Of a stretch of 64,000 nt of DNA, positions 42,888 through 51,951 are shown one piece after another. Positions within the stretch are counted from its first letter, which is position 1, and the number at the start of each line of letters is the position of its first letter. The stretch is from DTU072 sp050309775. Lineage in GTDB: Bacteria; Bacillota; Clostridia; Christensenellales; DTU072. Location: positions 163,970 through 227,969 of the forward strand of contig JBNRMV010000008.1 in assembly GCA_050309775.1 (NCBI GenBank), in the 5' to 3' direction. The position numbers and the translations under genes were made by a program. The notes below the pieces were generated by a model. The model saw nothing but the letters and a program-made list of their open reading frames with translations, was not told the origin of the DNA and searched no databases.

Positions 42888-44807
42888 TTATGCAAAGCGC
42901 GCATAAATAGTTGTGGTTTGGGTGGGGTAATCAGTCGGGTTGTAGGCAGTCGTCAGCGCAGCGTCGGTATACCAGCCGGCAAAAGACTTTTCTTCAGGCG
43001 CAATGAGGTATTGTTCCTGCATGTACTCCAGAGCTTCTGAAATGGGCGTAAGTTTTGCTATATACCCGTTTATGCAGCGCCCTTGAAGGTCATACTCATA
43101 ACTTTCAGAAAACGCGCCTTCGCCGGCATCAAGCACATAATAATACAACGGCGCTATTTTGGGATAAACCGTGATATTGCCCGTGGGATATGCCTTCAGC
43201 TGCTGTGTCAGCGCTTTGTCGGTATACCAGCCGGTAAAGGTTCCGCCTTCTGGATTGCTTCCGCCTGAATACGATTCTGTTTTGAGCGCCTCAAGCAATT
43301 CGGCAAGCCCGAAATTCTCGCTTGCCGTCAGCGGAATGTTGATGTATTTGTCCAATTCAATAGTCAGCGTGGCATCTTCAAAATTTATGTCAACGCAAAT
43401 GGCGGAGTCAAATTTTGCATAGTATGTGGTATTGGCTGCGGGGAAAGATGTCTCTGTCACCGGATTGGTGAAAGAACTGTCTTTGTACCAACCGGCAAAA
43501 ATACCGCCGCGCTTGCTGGGGACCAGTGAATTCAGATTCGTTGCCCTGCCTTGCGCGCCTATCAGCTTGGGAATATTGTAAGCCACATCGGCTTGTAGCG
43601 TTATGGTGATAAGTTTGCTCCATTTTGCATATACCTTGGTGTTTGCGCTTATTAGGTCTGAACTGCCGTTGGCCGGGTTTTGGAATGCCGCATCGGTATA
43701 CCATCCATCAAAATCATAACCTTTCTTGTACGGCATAATATCGCTGACATTTGCTATGTATACGCATTTTGAGAGCTGTTCTTGCGCATTTGCCGACAGT
43801 GAACCGCCGTTGAGTTCTGTTTGCAGCGCAGGGACCTGCCACTTTGCATATACATGATAATCGCTGTATTCAAAAGGTACTTGGTATTCGCCTTCGACGG
43901 GGAAGAGAAAGTCTGAGTCATAATACCAGCCTAAAAAGCCTTCGTCCTCAGGCGTTGCAAGCGTGATTTTTGCGCCTTTTGTTTGGTTGAGCCTTGAGGG
44001 CAGCGTTGAGTTTGTCATATGTATGTTAATCAGGTCAGGAGAAGCAACGCTCTCTCCTTTGTCGGCGGGCATAGTAAGCGTGCGGTCATATTCAAATGAC
44101 AATGGAATGCCTTCTGAAGGCGGGGATCTCAAATTGTCGGGAACATAACCTTCGACATCCATGGATAGAGTTGTTCCAATCTCTATCAATTTGCCGTCAA
44201 GAATGTAGTAACTCAGATTTGCGGAAAAAACCGTAATACCTTCAGCTATTTGAAAAGAATATTCAATATAAGCCGATTGCGGGAAAGCAGCATCTTTTTC
44301 TTTTTGACTATAGCCGGAAACTGTGATTTTCCCAAAATTGCCGCCATACTCTTTTTGCAATTCAATCATTTTTACAAAGGAATCGTTGGAAAGCAGTTTG
44401 GTTTGTTCCTTCAGGACTTGTCTTTCCTTTTCAAGTTTTTGTATGGCTTGCCATTTTGTAATACGGGTATACTCCCTTGTTGTTTCACCGTTTTGTTGAG
44501 ATATTTCCACTTTGTAGAATTCTTCGCCCGAACCGCCGTAATATGTTTCGGACCCGTCATCATGTTTGTAGTACAGCACCATACTATTTTCGCCTATGTC
44601 ATAGCCGGTCTCTTCAAACCCCTCTTTCCAGTAAACTCTGTTTCCGAATTCAACTTTTGATAAAATGTCTTCGGCAAGTTCGCTCGTCATGTCAAAATAG
44701 CTGTTGTAAGAATCATCATCGGGCTTTTTGCATGAGGCAAGCGCAAGGCTGAATACCATAGCTAAAATTATGGCAAAAATCGCTAGCAAAACTCTTTTTT
44801 TATTCAT
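42888..44807 (-). CDS. Lipoprotein with five InlB B-repeats
   Basis: 639 residues. Lipoprotein signal ending LALASC, an N-terminal globular part with coiled-coil-like charged stretch (residues about 125-150), then five InlB B-type (Flg_new) repeats, each with the F-x-GWYxDxxF ... xYAKW pattern: FLGWYYDSD, FDGWYTDAA, FAGWYKDSS, FTGWYTDKA and FAGWYTDAA. Such proteins are surface-held and often adhesion-related. AGGAGGG lies four bases before the ATG; a start six codons upstream lies within the hairpin region and is unlikely. Its promoter overlaps a long palindrome. Confidence 0.85.
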   Translation of the reverse strand: MNKKRVLLAIFAIILAMVFSLALASCKKPDDDSYNSYFDMTSELAEDILSKVEFGNRVYWKEGFEETGYDIGENSMVLYYKHDDGSETYYGGSGEEFYKVEISQQNGETTREYTRITKWQAIQKLEKERQVLKEQTKLLSNDSFVKMIELQKEYGGNFGKITVSGYSQKEKDAAFPQSAYIEYSFQIAEGITVFSANLSYYILDGKLIEIGTTLSMDVEGYVPDNLRSPPSEGIPLSFEYDRTLTMPADKGESVASPDLINIHMTNSTLPSRLNQTKGAKITLATPEDEGFLGWYYDSDFLFPVEGEYQVPFEYSDYHVYAKWQVPALQTELNGGSLSANAQEQLSKCVYIANVSDIMPYKKGYDFDGWYTDAAFQNPANGSSDLISANTKVYAKWSKLITITLQADVAYNIPKLIGAQGRATNLNSLVPSKRGGIFAGWYKDSSFTNPVTETSFPAANTTYYAKFDSAICVDINFEDATLTIELDKYINIPLTASENFGLAELLEALKTESYSGGSNPEGGTFTGWYTDKALTQQLKAYPTGNITVYPKIAPLYYYVLDAGEGAFSESYEYDLQGRCINGYIAKLTPISEALEYMQEQYLIAPEEKSFAGWYTDAALTTAYNPTDYPTQTTTIYARFA

Positions 44808-44824
44808 GTTCCCTCCTAAAAACA

Positions 44825-44862
44825 ATACTACCCTTTGGGCATTGTTTCCTAAAGGGTAGTAT
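44825..44862 (-). terminator. Palindrome overlapping the lipoprotein promoter; probable uracil-permease terminator
   Basis: Perfect 12-bp stem ATACTACCCTTT / AAAGGGTAGTAT, 14-base loop, followed on the minus strand by TTGTTTTTA just before the lipoprotein ribosome site. In readthrough RNA it can terminate the permease transcript. Its upstream arm contains the -10 box of the lipoprotein gene, so it may also be an operator. Confidence 0.65.
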
Positions 44863-44887
44863 ACAATGGATTGCTAGATTTTGTCAA
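44858..44887 (-). promoter_or_regulatory. Sigma-A promoter of the InlB-repeat lipoprotein gene
   Basis: Minus-strand TTGACA, 18 bases, TATACT; the -10 is embedded in the long palindrome. Confidence 0.65.
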
Positions 44888-44893
44888 GAAAAG

Positions 44894-46405
44894 TTATTTG
44901 GACTGCGCCTTTGACTTTTTCTTGTCGCCGATAGAAAGCAGAGCATTGAGGAATATACCAAAAATGGCTGCGCCTGCGATACACGGTACATCAAGTCCGA
45001 AGAAAGGTATGTTGCCGCCGAAGGCATAGTTGCCGCCGATACCGATGACCATAATGGATGCAATGACAGCAATGTTTTTGGCGCTGAACATGTCAACTTT
45101 TTTGTCTATCATAATAGCTATACCTTGAGCGGCTATGGCGCCGAACAGATATATTTCAAGTCCGCCGATAACTGCCAGAGGTATGCCGTATATTGCTCTG
45201 ATGACGGGAGTGAAGAAGGAAATTATCATAGCTAATACACCTGCCAGAATAAGCACGGCTGTTGAGAAAACCTTGGTTATTGCCATGGTGCTGATGTTTT
45301 CGCCATAGTTTGTGCCTGCGGGACCGCCGACAACGCCCGAAATCATATCGCAGACTCCGTCGCCGACAAGGTTTATCCAAAGTTTGTCAATAAGGCGGTA
45401 TTTCATCTTTTTGCCCTTGACTTCGGCAACATTGTTTACATAAATGTCAAGCTGATACATATGCGCCGTTGATTCGGGGATTGTGGCTATTGCGATAGGC
45501 ATGATAGCTACGACAGCAGCCCATGAGGCTTTGGGGAAAGTAATAGCCGGCACTGCCAGAATACCATTGGCGGTGTGAGCCGGAGAACCTGAAAGCAGCA
45601 GCCCGAGGTCTATGCTGCGGAAAAGGTTGTAAGATTCTCCGCCGATGCCAAAAATTATGGCGGCGGTGATACAACCTACCAACGCTCCCAGCAAAAGGGG
45701 AATCTGTCCTAAGAAGCCTTTCAAATATTTTGAGAAAAGGACAATAGAGAAAAATGTGACAAGCGAAACAACCCAGACTGCCCAACCTGTGCCCGATGCA
45801 ATGGCGGTTGCGCTGGGAGCGGCGTCGGCAAGAGCATTGCCTGCAAGCGTAAGGCCGATAACCATGGCTATCGAGCCGGTTATGGATGCGGGTAAAATCT
45901 TTTCTACGGCAGCCGTGCCTCCGAACTTGACAAGTAAACCGGCGGCAATGGACACAAAGCCCGACATAATAATACCAAATTGCGCATATGAAATTGCTTC
46001 CGCAGGCAAGGTGCTGACTGTGCCGGCTCTCCAAGCGGCAAGTTGCGCCTGCGCTCCGGGGCTAAGCTGTTCGATAATGGCTTCAGTTGCCATAAGGCTG
46101 GCAACCGCGGTCAAGTAAGCAAAGCTTGAGCCGTAATAAAGCGGAACTTTCCTTCCTGTGATAAGTATGAAGCAGACCGTAGCCAATCCGCTGGCAAATA
46201 TCGTTGTCGAGACTTGGAATCCCGTAATCAGCGCAACCAATACAGTTGCGGGGAACATAACGATAATTTGTTGAATGGCATACAGGAACAACTTCCATAC
46301 CGGCGGTCTTTCGTCAGGTAAATAGCCCTTTTGGTGGTCGTTGCTGAACTCTTTCTTGAACCAGCTTTTGACTTTGGCCATAGGTGCGGCTTTTTCGTTT
46401 GTCAT
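44894..46405 (-). CDS. Uracil/xanthine-type nucleobase permease (NCS2 family)
   Basis: 503 residues, about fourteen hydrophobic segments. Family features: QQIIVMFPATVLVALITGF near the N-terminus, YYGSSFAYLTAVASL, the substrate region ATIPESTAHMYQLD and GGPAGTNYGENISTMAITK. UraA-like transporters have Glu at this site and import uracil with H+; substrate by similarity only. A central insertion rich in Ala (about 110-135) makes it longer than E. coli UraA. GGAG precedes the ATG. A roughly 150-base leader with a terminator-like hairpin suggests attenuation. Confidence 0.87.
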   Translation of the reverse strand: MTNEKAAPMAKVKSWFKKEFSNDHQKGYLPDERPPVWKLFLYAIQQIIVMFPATVLVALITGFQVSTTIFASGLATVCFILITGRKVPLYYGSSFAYLTAVASLMATEAIIEQLSPGAQAQLAAWRAGTVSTLPAEAISYAQFGIIMSGFVSIAAGLLVKFGGTAAVEKILPASITGSIAMVIGLTLAGNALADAAPSATAIASGTGWAVWVVSLVTFFSIVLFSKYLKGFLGQIPLLLGALVGCITAAIIFGIGGESYNLFRSIDLGLLLSGSPAHTANGILAVPAITFPKASWAAVVAIMPIAIATIPESTAHMYQLDIYVNNVAEVKGKKMKYRLIDKLWINLVGDGVCDMISGVVGGPAGTNYGENISTMAITKVFSTAVLILAGVLAMIISFFTPVIRAIYGIPLAVIGGLEIYLFGAIAAQGIAIMIDKKVDMFSAKNIAVIASIMVIGIGGNYAFGGNIPFFGLDVPCIAGAAIFGIFLNALLSIGDKKKSKAQSK

Positions 46406-46456
46406 GTTTTTGCTCTCCTTATGTTTTTTTATTTATTTAGAAACCGTGTAGGCTTG

Positions 46457-46491
46457 TAAATTAAAATACCCTGCTGCAAGCAAACAGGGTA
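46457..46491 (-). promoter_or_regulatory. Terminator-like hairpin in the permease leader
   Basis: Stem TACCCTG / CAGGGTA with an 11-base loop followed by TTTTAATTT, located between the promoter and the ribosome binding site. Two more small hairpins precede it. I see no PyrR loop consensus and no known purine riboswitch core. Confidence 0.5.
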
Positions 46492-46568
46492 CACGAAAGC
46501 GTGAAAGAGAGTATGAGAGTCTTACCTTGTTGGCATTGCAATACCAAATTAAAGATATACCATTTCGC

Positions 46569-46598
46569 AGTATACCACCACCGCTATGATTTTGTAAA
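46569..46598 (-). promoter_or_regulatory. Promoter of the nucleobase permease gene
   Basis: Minus-strand TTTACA, 18 bases, TATACT, giving a leader of roughly 155 bases. Confidence 0.5.
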
Positions 46599-46740
46599 GT
46601 GTTTGTCAGATATTTCGACAAAATAATTTTCTCCAAAATATTCCTTAATTGGGAAAAGCCGAAATTTAGTTGCCTATTTACAAAATAATAAAAATATGCA
46701 ACAATTATCGTAGGGCTAATATATTTTTTGAGGTGGAAAT

Positions 46741-48588
46741 ATGCAGAATAATATAGAAAATAGCGCCGCAACAACGGCGATTCAAAACGACGGCGCCGAG
46801 CAACAGCGCATAAAACAGTTCAACAAAAACAAATGGCTCTTTTCTTTGGGCGGCATAGGCAGAGATATGTCGTATCAGCTGGTGGCGGCATTTCTCTTGG
46901 TATATGTACAATTTGGCGTGTCCTTGTCGCTGGTGCAGTTCACGACTTTGAGCCTCATTATCGGCATCGGCGGCAGCCTATGGGACGCTCTCAACGATCC
47001 GATTATGGGCGCTATCATTGAAGGTTCGCATTTCAAATGGGGCAAGTTTAAGCCATGGATTCTCCTTGGCGCAATACTTTGCGGCATAGTCATATTGGGC
47101 ATGTTCAATGTGCGCATATGGACGGGGTGGAACTTCGTCATCTTCATCATCGTAATGTATTTCTTGTGGGAATCGACTTTTACTATGAATGACATTGGCT
47201 ATTGGGCAATGCTGCCTTCGCTTTCATCAAAAAAGAATGAGCGCAACACAGTAACAACGCTTACGGTAATATTTGCCAGCGTCGGAGCCTTTGCCGGGCA
47301 AGGATTGGTCATATTCCTGACGCCGGGAAATGTCGTTCGGGGCTATTCTTTGGTATCCATAATAATAGCTATGGCATTTATCGGCTGCCAGATGATGACC
47401 TCATTCGGCGTCAAAGAAACGCCGCGCAGGGCATCGGAAAAACAATCAAAAATATCATTGAAACACATGTGGCAGACCATAAAAGGCAATGACCAGATTC
47501 TTTGGATGACCCTGTCTATGTTCCTTTACTCTTTGGGCAGCGGATTGTTGGTGGCGCTGGCTTACAACCTGTATTATATAGAAGTAGGCTATGACAGTTA
47601 CAGTTTCTATTTCATCGTAATATTTGGTGTATGCAGCGTGTTGGCAAATCTCCTTTATCCCAGACTTGCAAAAAAACTCGGACGCAAAAAGCTGCAGATG
47701 TTCAGCGCAATGACGCTGATTTTTGGCTATGCCGGCATAGCCTTGCTGGGTTGGTGGCCGCAAGTATTGCCATTTAATCTCATAACGCTCAGCATATTTG
47801 GCATATTTGTTTTCACCGGGCAAACGCTGTATTATTTGGCGTCTATAATAAACATGACAAACTGTGTTGAATACAATGAGTACAAACAAGGCGAACGCAA
47901 TGAGGCGGTGGTGTCGACGCTGCGCCCATTTATGACAAAGTTTGCTTCGGCGGTGCAGTTCGGTGTGGTCACGCTGGTGCTGGCGGCATCGGGAATCTTT
48001 ATTCTCAGCCAAAACATTTCTTTGATGGAGTCCCAAAAGAACTATCTTTCCAACATAGATTCAGCGCCTGCGCAGGTGGAATATATCAAGAACATTAAGA
48101 ACTATCTTGACATCTATGAAAGCGCTCCCGATGAAGCGACGGCAAAACAACTTGTCGGGCAGGCCATAGCCGAGGATACAGACATGTTGAAGTATCAAAT
48201 AAATCCCGAATATGTCTTTTCGCTTGCCGATTGCAAGATTTTCCGTCAAAATGTAATAAACGGCAAAGCCGCGGTGGAAAAGGTAGATTTAGGATATTGG
48301 AAGGACATAGACAGCGCTGATTTGCTGACGGGAACGGGAGATACAAGCTATTTATATTCAATGGAGCTAATGGGCGAGGGTTTCAATGCCGCCAACGAAA
48401 ATTTCAGGAATGAACGCACGGTAGGCATGCGCTTGTGGATAAGGTTTGCCGTTACCGCGGTACCTATTGCGCTATTGGCTTTGTCGTGGTTGATACAACG
48501 CAAGAAGTTCATTATTGACGAAGATTATTATGATATGATGATGAGCAAAATAAAAGAAAGGCATGGTGAAGAAGTCGAAAATTCGTAG
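46741..48588 (+). CDS. GPH-family sugar:cation symporter with a large hydrophilic insertion
   Basis: 615 residues. GPH signatures: WLFSLGGIGRDMSYQLV, then SLWDALNDPIMGAIIEGSHF and KWGKFKPWILLG. After eleven helices there is a roughly 140-residue hydrophilic stretch (about 430-570) with no GPH counterpart, then a final helix and short tail. The protein is about 110 residues longer than the other GPH transporter in this window. Substrate unknown. GAGGTGG lies before the ATG. Confidence 0.87.
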   Translation: MQNNIENSAATTAIQNDGAEQQRIKQFNKNKWLFSLGGIGRDMSYQLVAAFLLVYVQFGVSLSLVQFTTLSLIIGIGGSLWDALNDPIMGAIIEGSHFKWGKFKPWILLGAILCGIVILGMFNVRIWTGWNFVIFIIVMYFLWESTFTMNDIGYWAMLPSLSSKKNERNTVTTLTVIFASVGAFAGQGLVIFLTPGNVVRGYSLVSIIIAMAFIGCQMMTSFGVKETPRRASEKQSKISLKHMWQTIKGNDQILWMTLSMFLYSLGSGLLVALAYNLYYIEVGYDSYSFYFIVIFGVCSVLANLLYPRLAKKLGRKKLQMFSAMTLIFGYAGIALLGWWPQVLPFNLITLSIFGIFVFTGQTLYYLASIINMTNCVEYNEYKQGERNEAVVSTLRPFMTKFASAVQFGVVTLVLAASGIFILSQNISLMESQKNYLSNIDSAPAQVEYIKNIKNYLDIYESAPDEATAKQLVGQAIAEDTDMLKYQINPEYVFSLADCKIFRQNVINGKAAVEKVDLGYWKDIDSADLLTGTGDTSYLYSMELMGEGFNAANENFRNERTVGMRLWIRFAVTAVPIALLALSWLIQRKKFIIDEDYYDMMMSKIKERHGEEVENS

Positions 48589-48722
48589 ATTCTACCAATA
48601 TTCGACAACCTTCTAGTCATCTTCTATAAAGTTCTAACCCGAGGAGTTTACGAAAGTTGGGCAAGCAATATATAATGATAATGAGCTCAAAAAACAACGC
48701 TAACTTAACAAAAGGAGTCATT

Positions 48723-49616
48723 ATGAATAATAATTTTGGAGAATTCCTCTATACATTGAGGAAAGAAAGGGGCTGGACACAGACAGAACTTGCCGACAAA
48801 CTGGGCATAACAAACAAAGCGGTATCAAAATGGGAGACGGGAGACGCTTTCCCGGAAACGGCGCAGTTGGTGCCGCTTGCAACAATCTTTAATATAAGCG
48901 TAGACGAGTTGTTGCGCGGCGAAAAAAACCCCGGATTGGAACGCGAAAAGCCGCCAGTTATAGAAGAGCCAAAAGAACTTAAGCCAATGACAAAAAATCA
49001 GGCTATTGCCATTGCGGCGGCCATAGGCTTAATTCTGGTGGGCGTTATGACGCTGATTACCTTGGCGGTAAACGATGTCGGTTATGGAATTTATGTTCCT
49101 GTATTGTTGGCAAGCGTGGCGGTTGCGGTGTTTATGCTTGTGGTGACGGGTATGCGCCGTTCGCTGGACAGCGCCGAAATGGACGAAGCGGCATACAAAA
49201 AGGGCGTCAAGATATCAGTAGCCATGGCATTGGGTATAGCGCTGACAGTGCTGTCAGTAATTCCGATAATTGCGCTGAACGCCGTTGATGTCGGAGCCAA
49301 TGTATACATTCCGATATTCTTCTCAGTACTCATTATCGGAGTGCCAATAATAATATTCAGCGGCATTCAATGGGGAAATCTAGTTAAGACCTATGACATT
49401 CCCAGCGACGAGGGTGCGCCCCTAAAAGGCAAGGCAAAGAACCTGGAAGAGGTTTTCAGCGGCGTAATAATGATGAGCGCAACGGTAATATTTTTGCTGC
49501 TGGGTTTCCTAAAAGGTTTATGGCACCCAGCTTGGGTTGTTTTCCCGATAGGAGGCATACTTTGCGGCATAGTGTCGACGCTGATAAGAGGATTCTATAA
49601 CAACAACAAAACATAA
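48723..49616 (+). CDS. XRE-family transcriptional regulator with membrane domain
   Basis: 297 residues. N-terminal helix-turn-helix (FGEFLYTLRKERGWTQTELA, LGITNKAVSKWETG) and then, after an acidic/proline linker, about six hydrophobic segments. Such membrane-bound XRE proteins are common in Firmicutes and may sense envelope signals. AAAGGAG lies five bases before the ATG; a 22-codon upstream extension lacks a site. Targets are unknown; no operator repeat is visible. Single gene with its own terminator. Confidence 0.85.
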   Translation: MNNNFGEFLYTLRKERGWTQTELADKLGITNKAVSKWETGDAFPETAQLVPLATIFNISVDELLRGEKNPGLEREKPPVIEEPKELKPMTKNQAIAIAAAIGLILVGVMTLITLAVNDVGYGIYVPVLLASVAVAVFMLVVTGMRRSLDSAEMDEAAYKKGVKISVAMALGIALTVLSVIPIIALNAVDVGANVYIPIFFSVLIIGVPIIIFSGIQWGNLVKTYDIPSDEGAPLKGKAKNLEEVFSGVIMMSATVIFLLLGFLKGLWHPAWVVFPIGGILCGIVSTLIRGFYNNNKT

Positions 49617-49652
49617 TATGGATAAATAAGCATAAATAAAAAATAAAAAGAG

Positions 49653-49680
49653 AAACTGTTTTGTTTGAAACAGTTTTTTT
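49653..49680 (+). terminator. Intrinsic terminator of the XRE regulator gene
   Basis: Stem AAACTGTTT / AAACAGTTT with a six-base loop and seven T residues. Confidence 0.85.
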
Positions 49681-49789
49681 GTGATATCGAGCAGTCTGCT
49701 GAGCAAAACGCGCAATGCTTTGCAACATAAAATTCTCAAAAATTCAATTGACTTTTCTGCAAAAATTATATAATATTATACCAATCCGT

Positions 49790-49865
49790 GGGGATATGGC
49801 TCAGTTGGTAGAGCGGTGCGTTCGCAATGCACAGGCCAGGGGTTCGAATCCCCTTATCTCCACCA
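49790..49865 (+). tRNA. tRNA-Ala (anticodon CGC)
   Basis: Full cloverleaf with encoded CCA. Acceptor GGGGATA/TATCTCC contains the G3-U70 alanine identity pair, D-arm GCTC..GAGC, anticodon stem GTGCG/TGCAC with loop TTCGCAA (anticodon CGC, codon GCG), T-arm AGGGG TTCGAAT CCCCT. A strong terminator follows, and a restriction-modification island begins about 130 bases later. Confidence 0.96.
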
Positions 49866-49869
49866 GATT

Positions 49870-49904
49870 AAGCCTAAGCGGAACTCCGCTTAGGCTTTTC
49901 TTTT
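49870..49904 (+). terminator. Terminator of tRNA-Ala
   Basis: Stem AAGCCTAAGCGGA / TCCGCTTAGGCTT, 13 bp with a very short loop at its top, followed by a T-rich tract. Confidence 0.9.
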
Positions 49905-50000
49905 CGGGTAGTTCTTTTTTGTATAAACACTTGAATAAAGATTTTCTTGCTATTGTTCGCGATTTGGAATATAATAAATGTATCAAGTTTGAGGTGAGGC

Positions 50001-51068
50001 ATGCCTAGTTTTATTTCTGCCAAAGAAGCAGCTGAAAAATGGAATATATCTCAAAGGCGCGTTTCCATTCTTTGCTCTGAGAATAGAATTCATGGGGCAA
50101 TGATGGTTGGCAACATGTGGATTATTCCTGCCAATGCAGCAAAACCAATTGATAAGCGTACCGTTCGTTATGAAAAATCCAAAACCATTGTCTTAAAACC
50201 ATTTGTTAAATGGGTTGGTGGCAAAAGCCAACTTGTAGGCGAGCTGGAAAAAATGATACCTATCGATGGCGAAAAGGTTTTGACAAAATACGCCGAGCCT
50301 TTTGTCGGTGGCGGCGCTCTGCTTTTTAACATAATATCCAAGTACAGTTTTGAAGAGATTTATATTGGTGACATCAATGCAGAATTGATTAATGCGTATC
50401 AAGTTATAAAAAGCAATGTAAATGACTTGATTTCAGAACTTTCCGCAATGCAGAAGGCATATATTCCGCTTAATAACGAGCAACGCAAAGAGTATTATTA
50501 TTCTAAGCGTGACCTATTCAATTCCTTGTTATTGGAAACAAAAAATTCAGTACAAAAAGCTGCTTTGTTCATCTTCTTAAATAAGACTTGTTTTAATGGT
50601 TTATATCGTGTAAACCGCAAAGGACAATTTAATGTTCCCATGGGAGCATATAAAAAACCTAATATTTGCGATGAAGACAATCTTCATAATGTCTCAAAGG
50701 CCTTGCAAAATGTAACCATATGCTGTGGCGATTATTCGAATTCTAGCGATTTTATTGATAATACTTCTCTCGTATATCTCGATCCGCCGTACCGTCCATT
50801 AAGCAAAACGGCAAGTTTCACGGCATACAATGCTGATTGTTTCGATGATAACGAGCAACACCGTCTTGCAAAATTTGTTGATGAAATAAGCTATAAAGGT
50901 GCGAAAGTAATATTGAGTAATTCTGATCCGCAAAATATTAATCAGAAAGATGATTTTTTTGAAAAACTATATAGCAAATATAAAATTAACAAAGTCAAGG
51001 CGACACGAATGATAAACAGTAATTCCTATAAACGCGGAAAAATTAACGAACTGCTTATCTATAATTAA
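50001..51068 (+). CDS. HTH-fused Dam-type adenine methyltransferase (DpnM-like, GATC)
   Basis: 355 residues. An N-terminal helix-turn-helix of MerR/excisionase type (ISAKEAAEKWNISQRRVSIL, then GNMWIIP) is fused to a D12/Dam methylase: SAM motif KPFVKWVGGKSQL and EPFVGGGAL, catalytic DPPY (LVYLDPPYRPL). The partner endonuclease is DpnII-like, so the target is probably GATC. The added HTH may allow autoregulation of the operon. Base composition of this and the next two genes is more AT-rich than their neighbours, suggesting acquisition. GAGGTGAGG precedes the ATG. Confidence 0.92.
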   Translation: MPSFISAKEAAEKWNISQRRVSILCSENRIHGAMMVGNMWIIPANAAKPIDKRTVRYEKSKTIVLKPFVKWVGGKSQLVGELEKMIPIDGEKVLTKYAEPFVGGGALLFNIISKYSFEEIYIGDINAELINAYQVIKSNVNDLISELSAMQKAYIPLNNEQRKEYYYSKRDLFNSLLLETKNSVQKAALFIFLNKTCFNGLYRVNRKGQFNVPMGAYKKPNICDEDNLHNVSKALQNVTICCGDYSNSSDFIDNTSLVYLDPPYRPLSKTASFTAYNADCFDDNEQHRLAKFVDEISYKGAKVILSNSDPQNINQKDDFFEKLYSKYKINKVKATRMINSNSYKRGKINELLIYN

Positions 51069-51087
51069 TAAATTAAGGGAGAAACAT

Positions 51088-51951
51088 ATGAAAAGAGATT
51101 TCAAAGAGTGGCTACATACTTTTCGGTCTAGTATATGCACTTACGATTATTATGTAGATTTCAATAAAGCATATCAAAAGGTGGACAATGTAAAAATCGA
51201 GTTAAATATACTTAATTCCCTGCTGGGTTCAAAAAATATTGAAAACGATTTTATGAGACTTATAGAAAAATATCCCAATGTATTAAAGTGTATTCCTATT
51301 TTGCTTGCGGTGCGCAGTAATGAAATATATGCGATAGATGCCGACGGCGAATATAAATTCAAATTCAATAAAGCAATGAATACTCCCGAAGAATATGCTA
51401 TGCTCATGCAAAAAACAGGATTATTTAACCTTATATCTAATCATATAATCAACAATCTCTATGATTATGTGACAGGTGTTGAGGTAGGCCTTGACAGCAA
51501 CGGCAGAAAAAACCGCGGTGGGCATCTTATGGAAGATTTGGTGGAGGATTATTTGCAGAAATCGGGGCTGGAAAAGGATATTGATTATTTCAAAGAAATG
51601 AATATATCAGCCATTGAAAAGAAATGGAATATTGATTTATCAAAGCTTTCGAATCAAGGTAAAACCGTAAAGCGTTTTGATTTTGTTGTCAAAACCCCAA
51701 AAACAATATACGCTATTGAAACCAATTTCTACACTGGCGGCGGTTCTAAACTTAATGAAACCGCCAGAAGTTATAAAACGCTTGCTTTGGAGTCCAAAAA
51801 AATTAAAGGTTTTGCTTTTGTATGGTTTACTGACGGATATGACGGTTGGAAATCTGCTCGCCATAACCTTGAAGAAACCTTCGAAATTATGGATAATCTA
51901 TATTGTATTGCCGACTTAGAAAACGGCATTATGGCGAAGTTATTTATATGA
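51088..51951 (+). CDS. DpnII/MboI-family restriction endonuclease
   Basis: 287 residues. Family segments: LLAVRSNEIYAID, GVEVGLDSNGRKNRGGHLME and the PD-(D/E)xK-like core FDFVV ... IYAIETNFYTGGGSKLNE. It cleaves unmodified GATC by similarity. It starts 20 bases after the Dam gene (AGGGAG upstream) and overlaps the second methylase by four bases, so protection and cleavage are co-expressed. Confidence 0.9.
   Translation: MKRDFKEWLHTFRSSICTYDYYVDFNKAYQKVDNVKIELNILNSLLGSKNIENDFMRLIEKYPNVLKCIPILLAVRSNEIYAIDADGEYKFKFNKAMNTPEEYAMLMQKTGLFNLISNHIINNLYDYVTGVEVGLDSNGRKNRGGHLMEDLVEDYLQKSGLEKDIDYFKEMNISAIEKKWNIDLSKLSNQGKTVKRFDFVVKTPKTIYAIETNFYTGGGSKLNETARSYKTLALESKKIKGFAFVWFTDGYDGWKSARHNLEETFEIMDNLYCIADLENGIMAKLFI

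Noticed and set aside
46406..46560. PyrR-binding attenuator or purine riboswitch
   Set aside because: Neither the PyrR loop consensus nor the purine riboswitch core is present; kept only as an unresolved structured leader.
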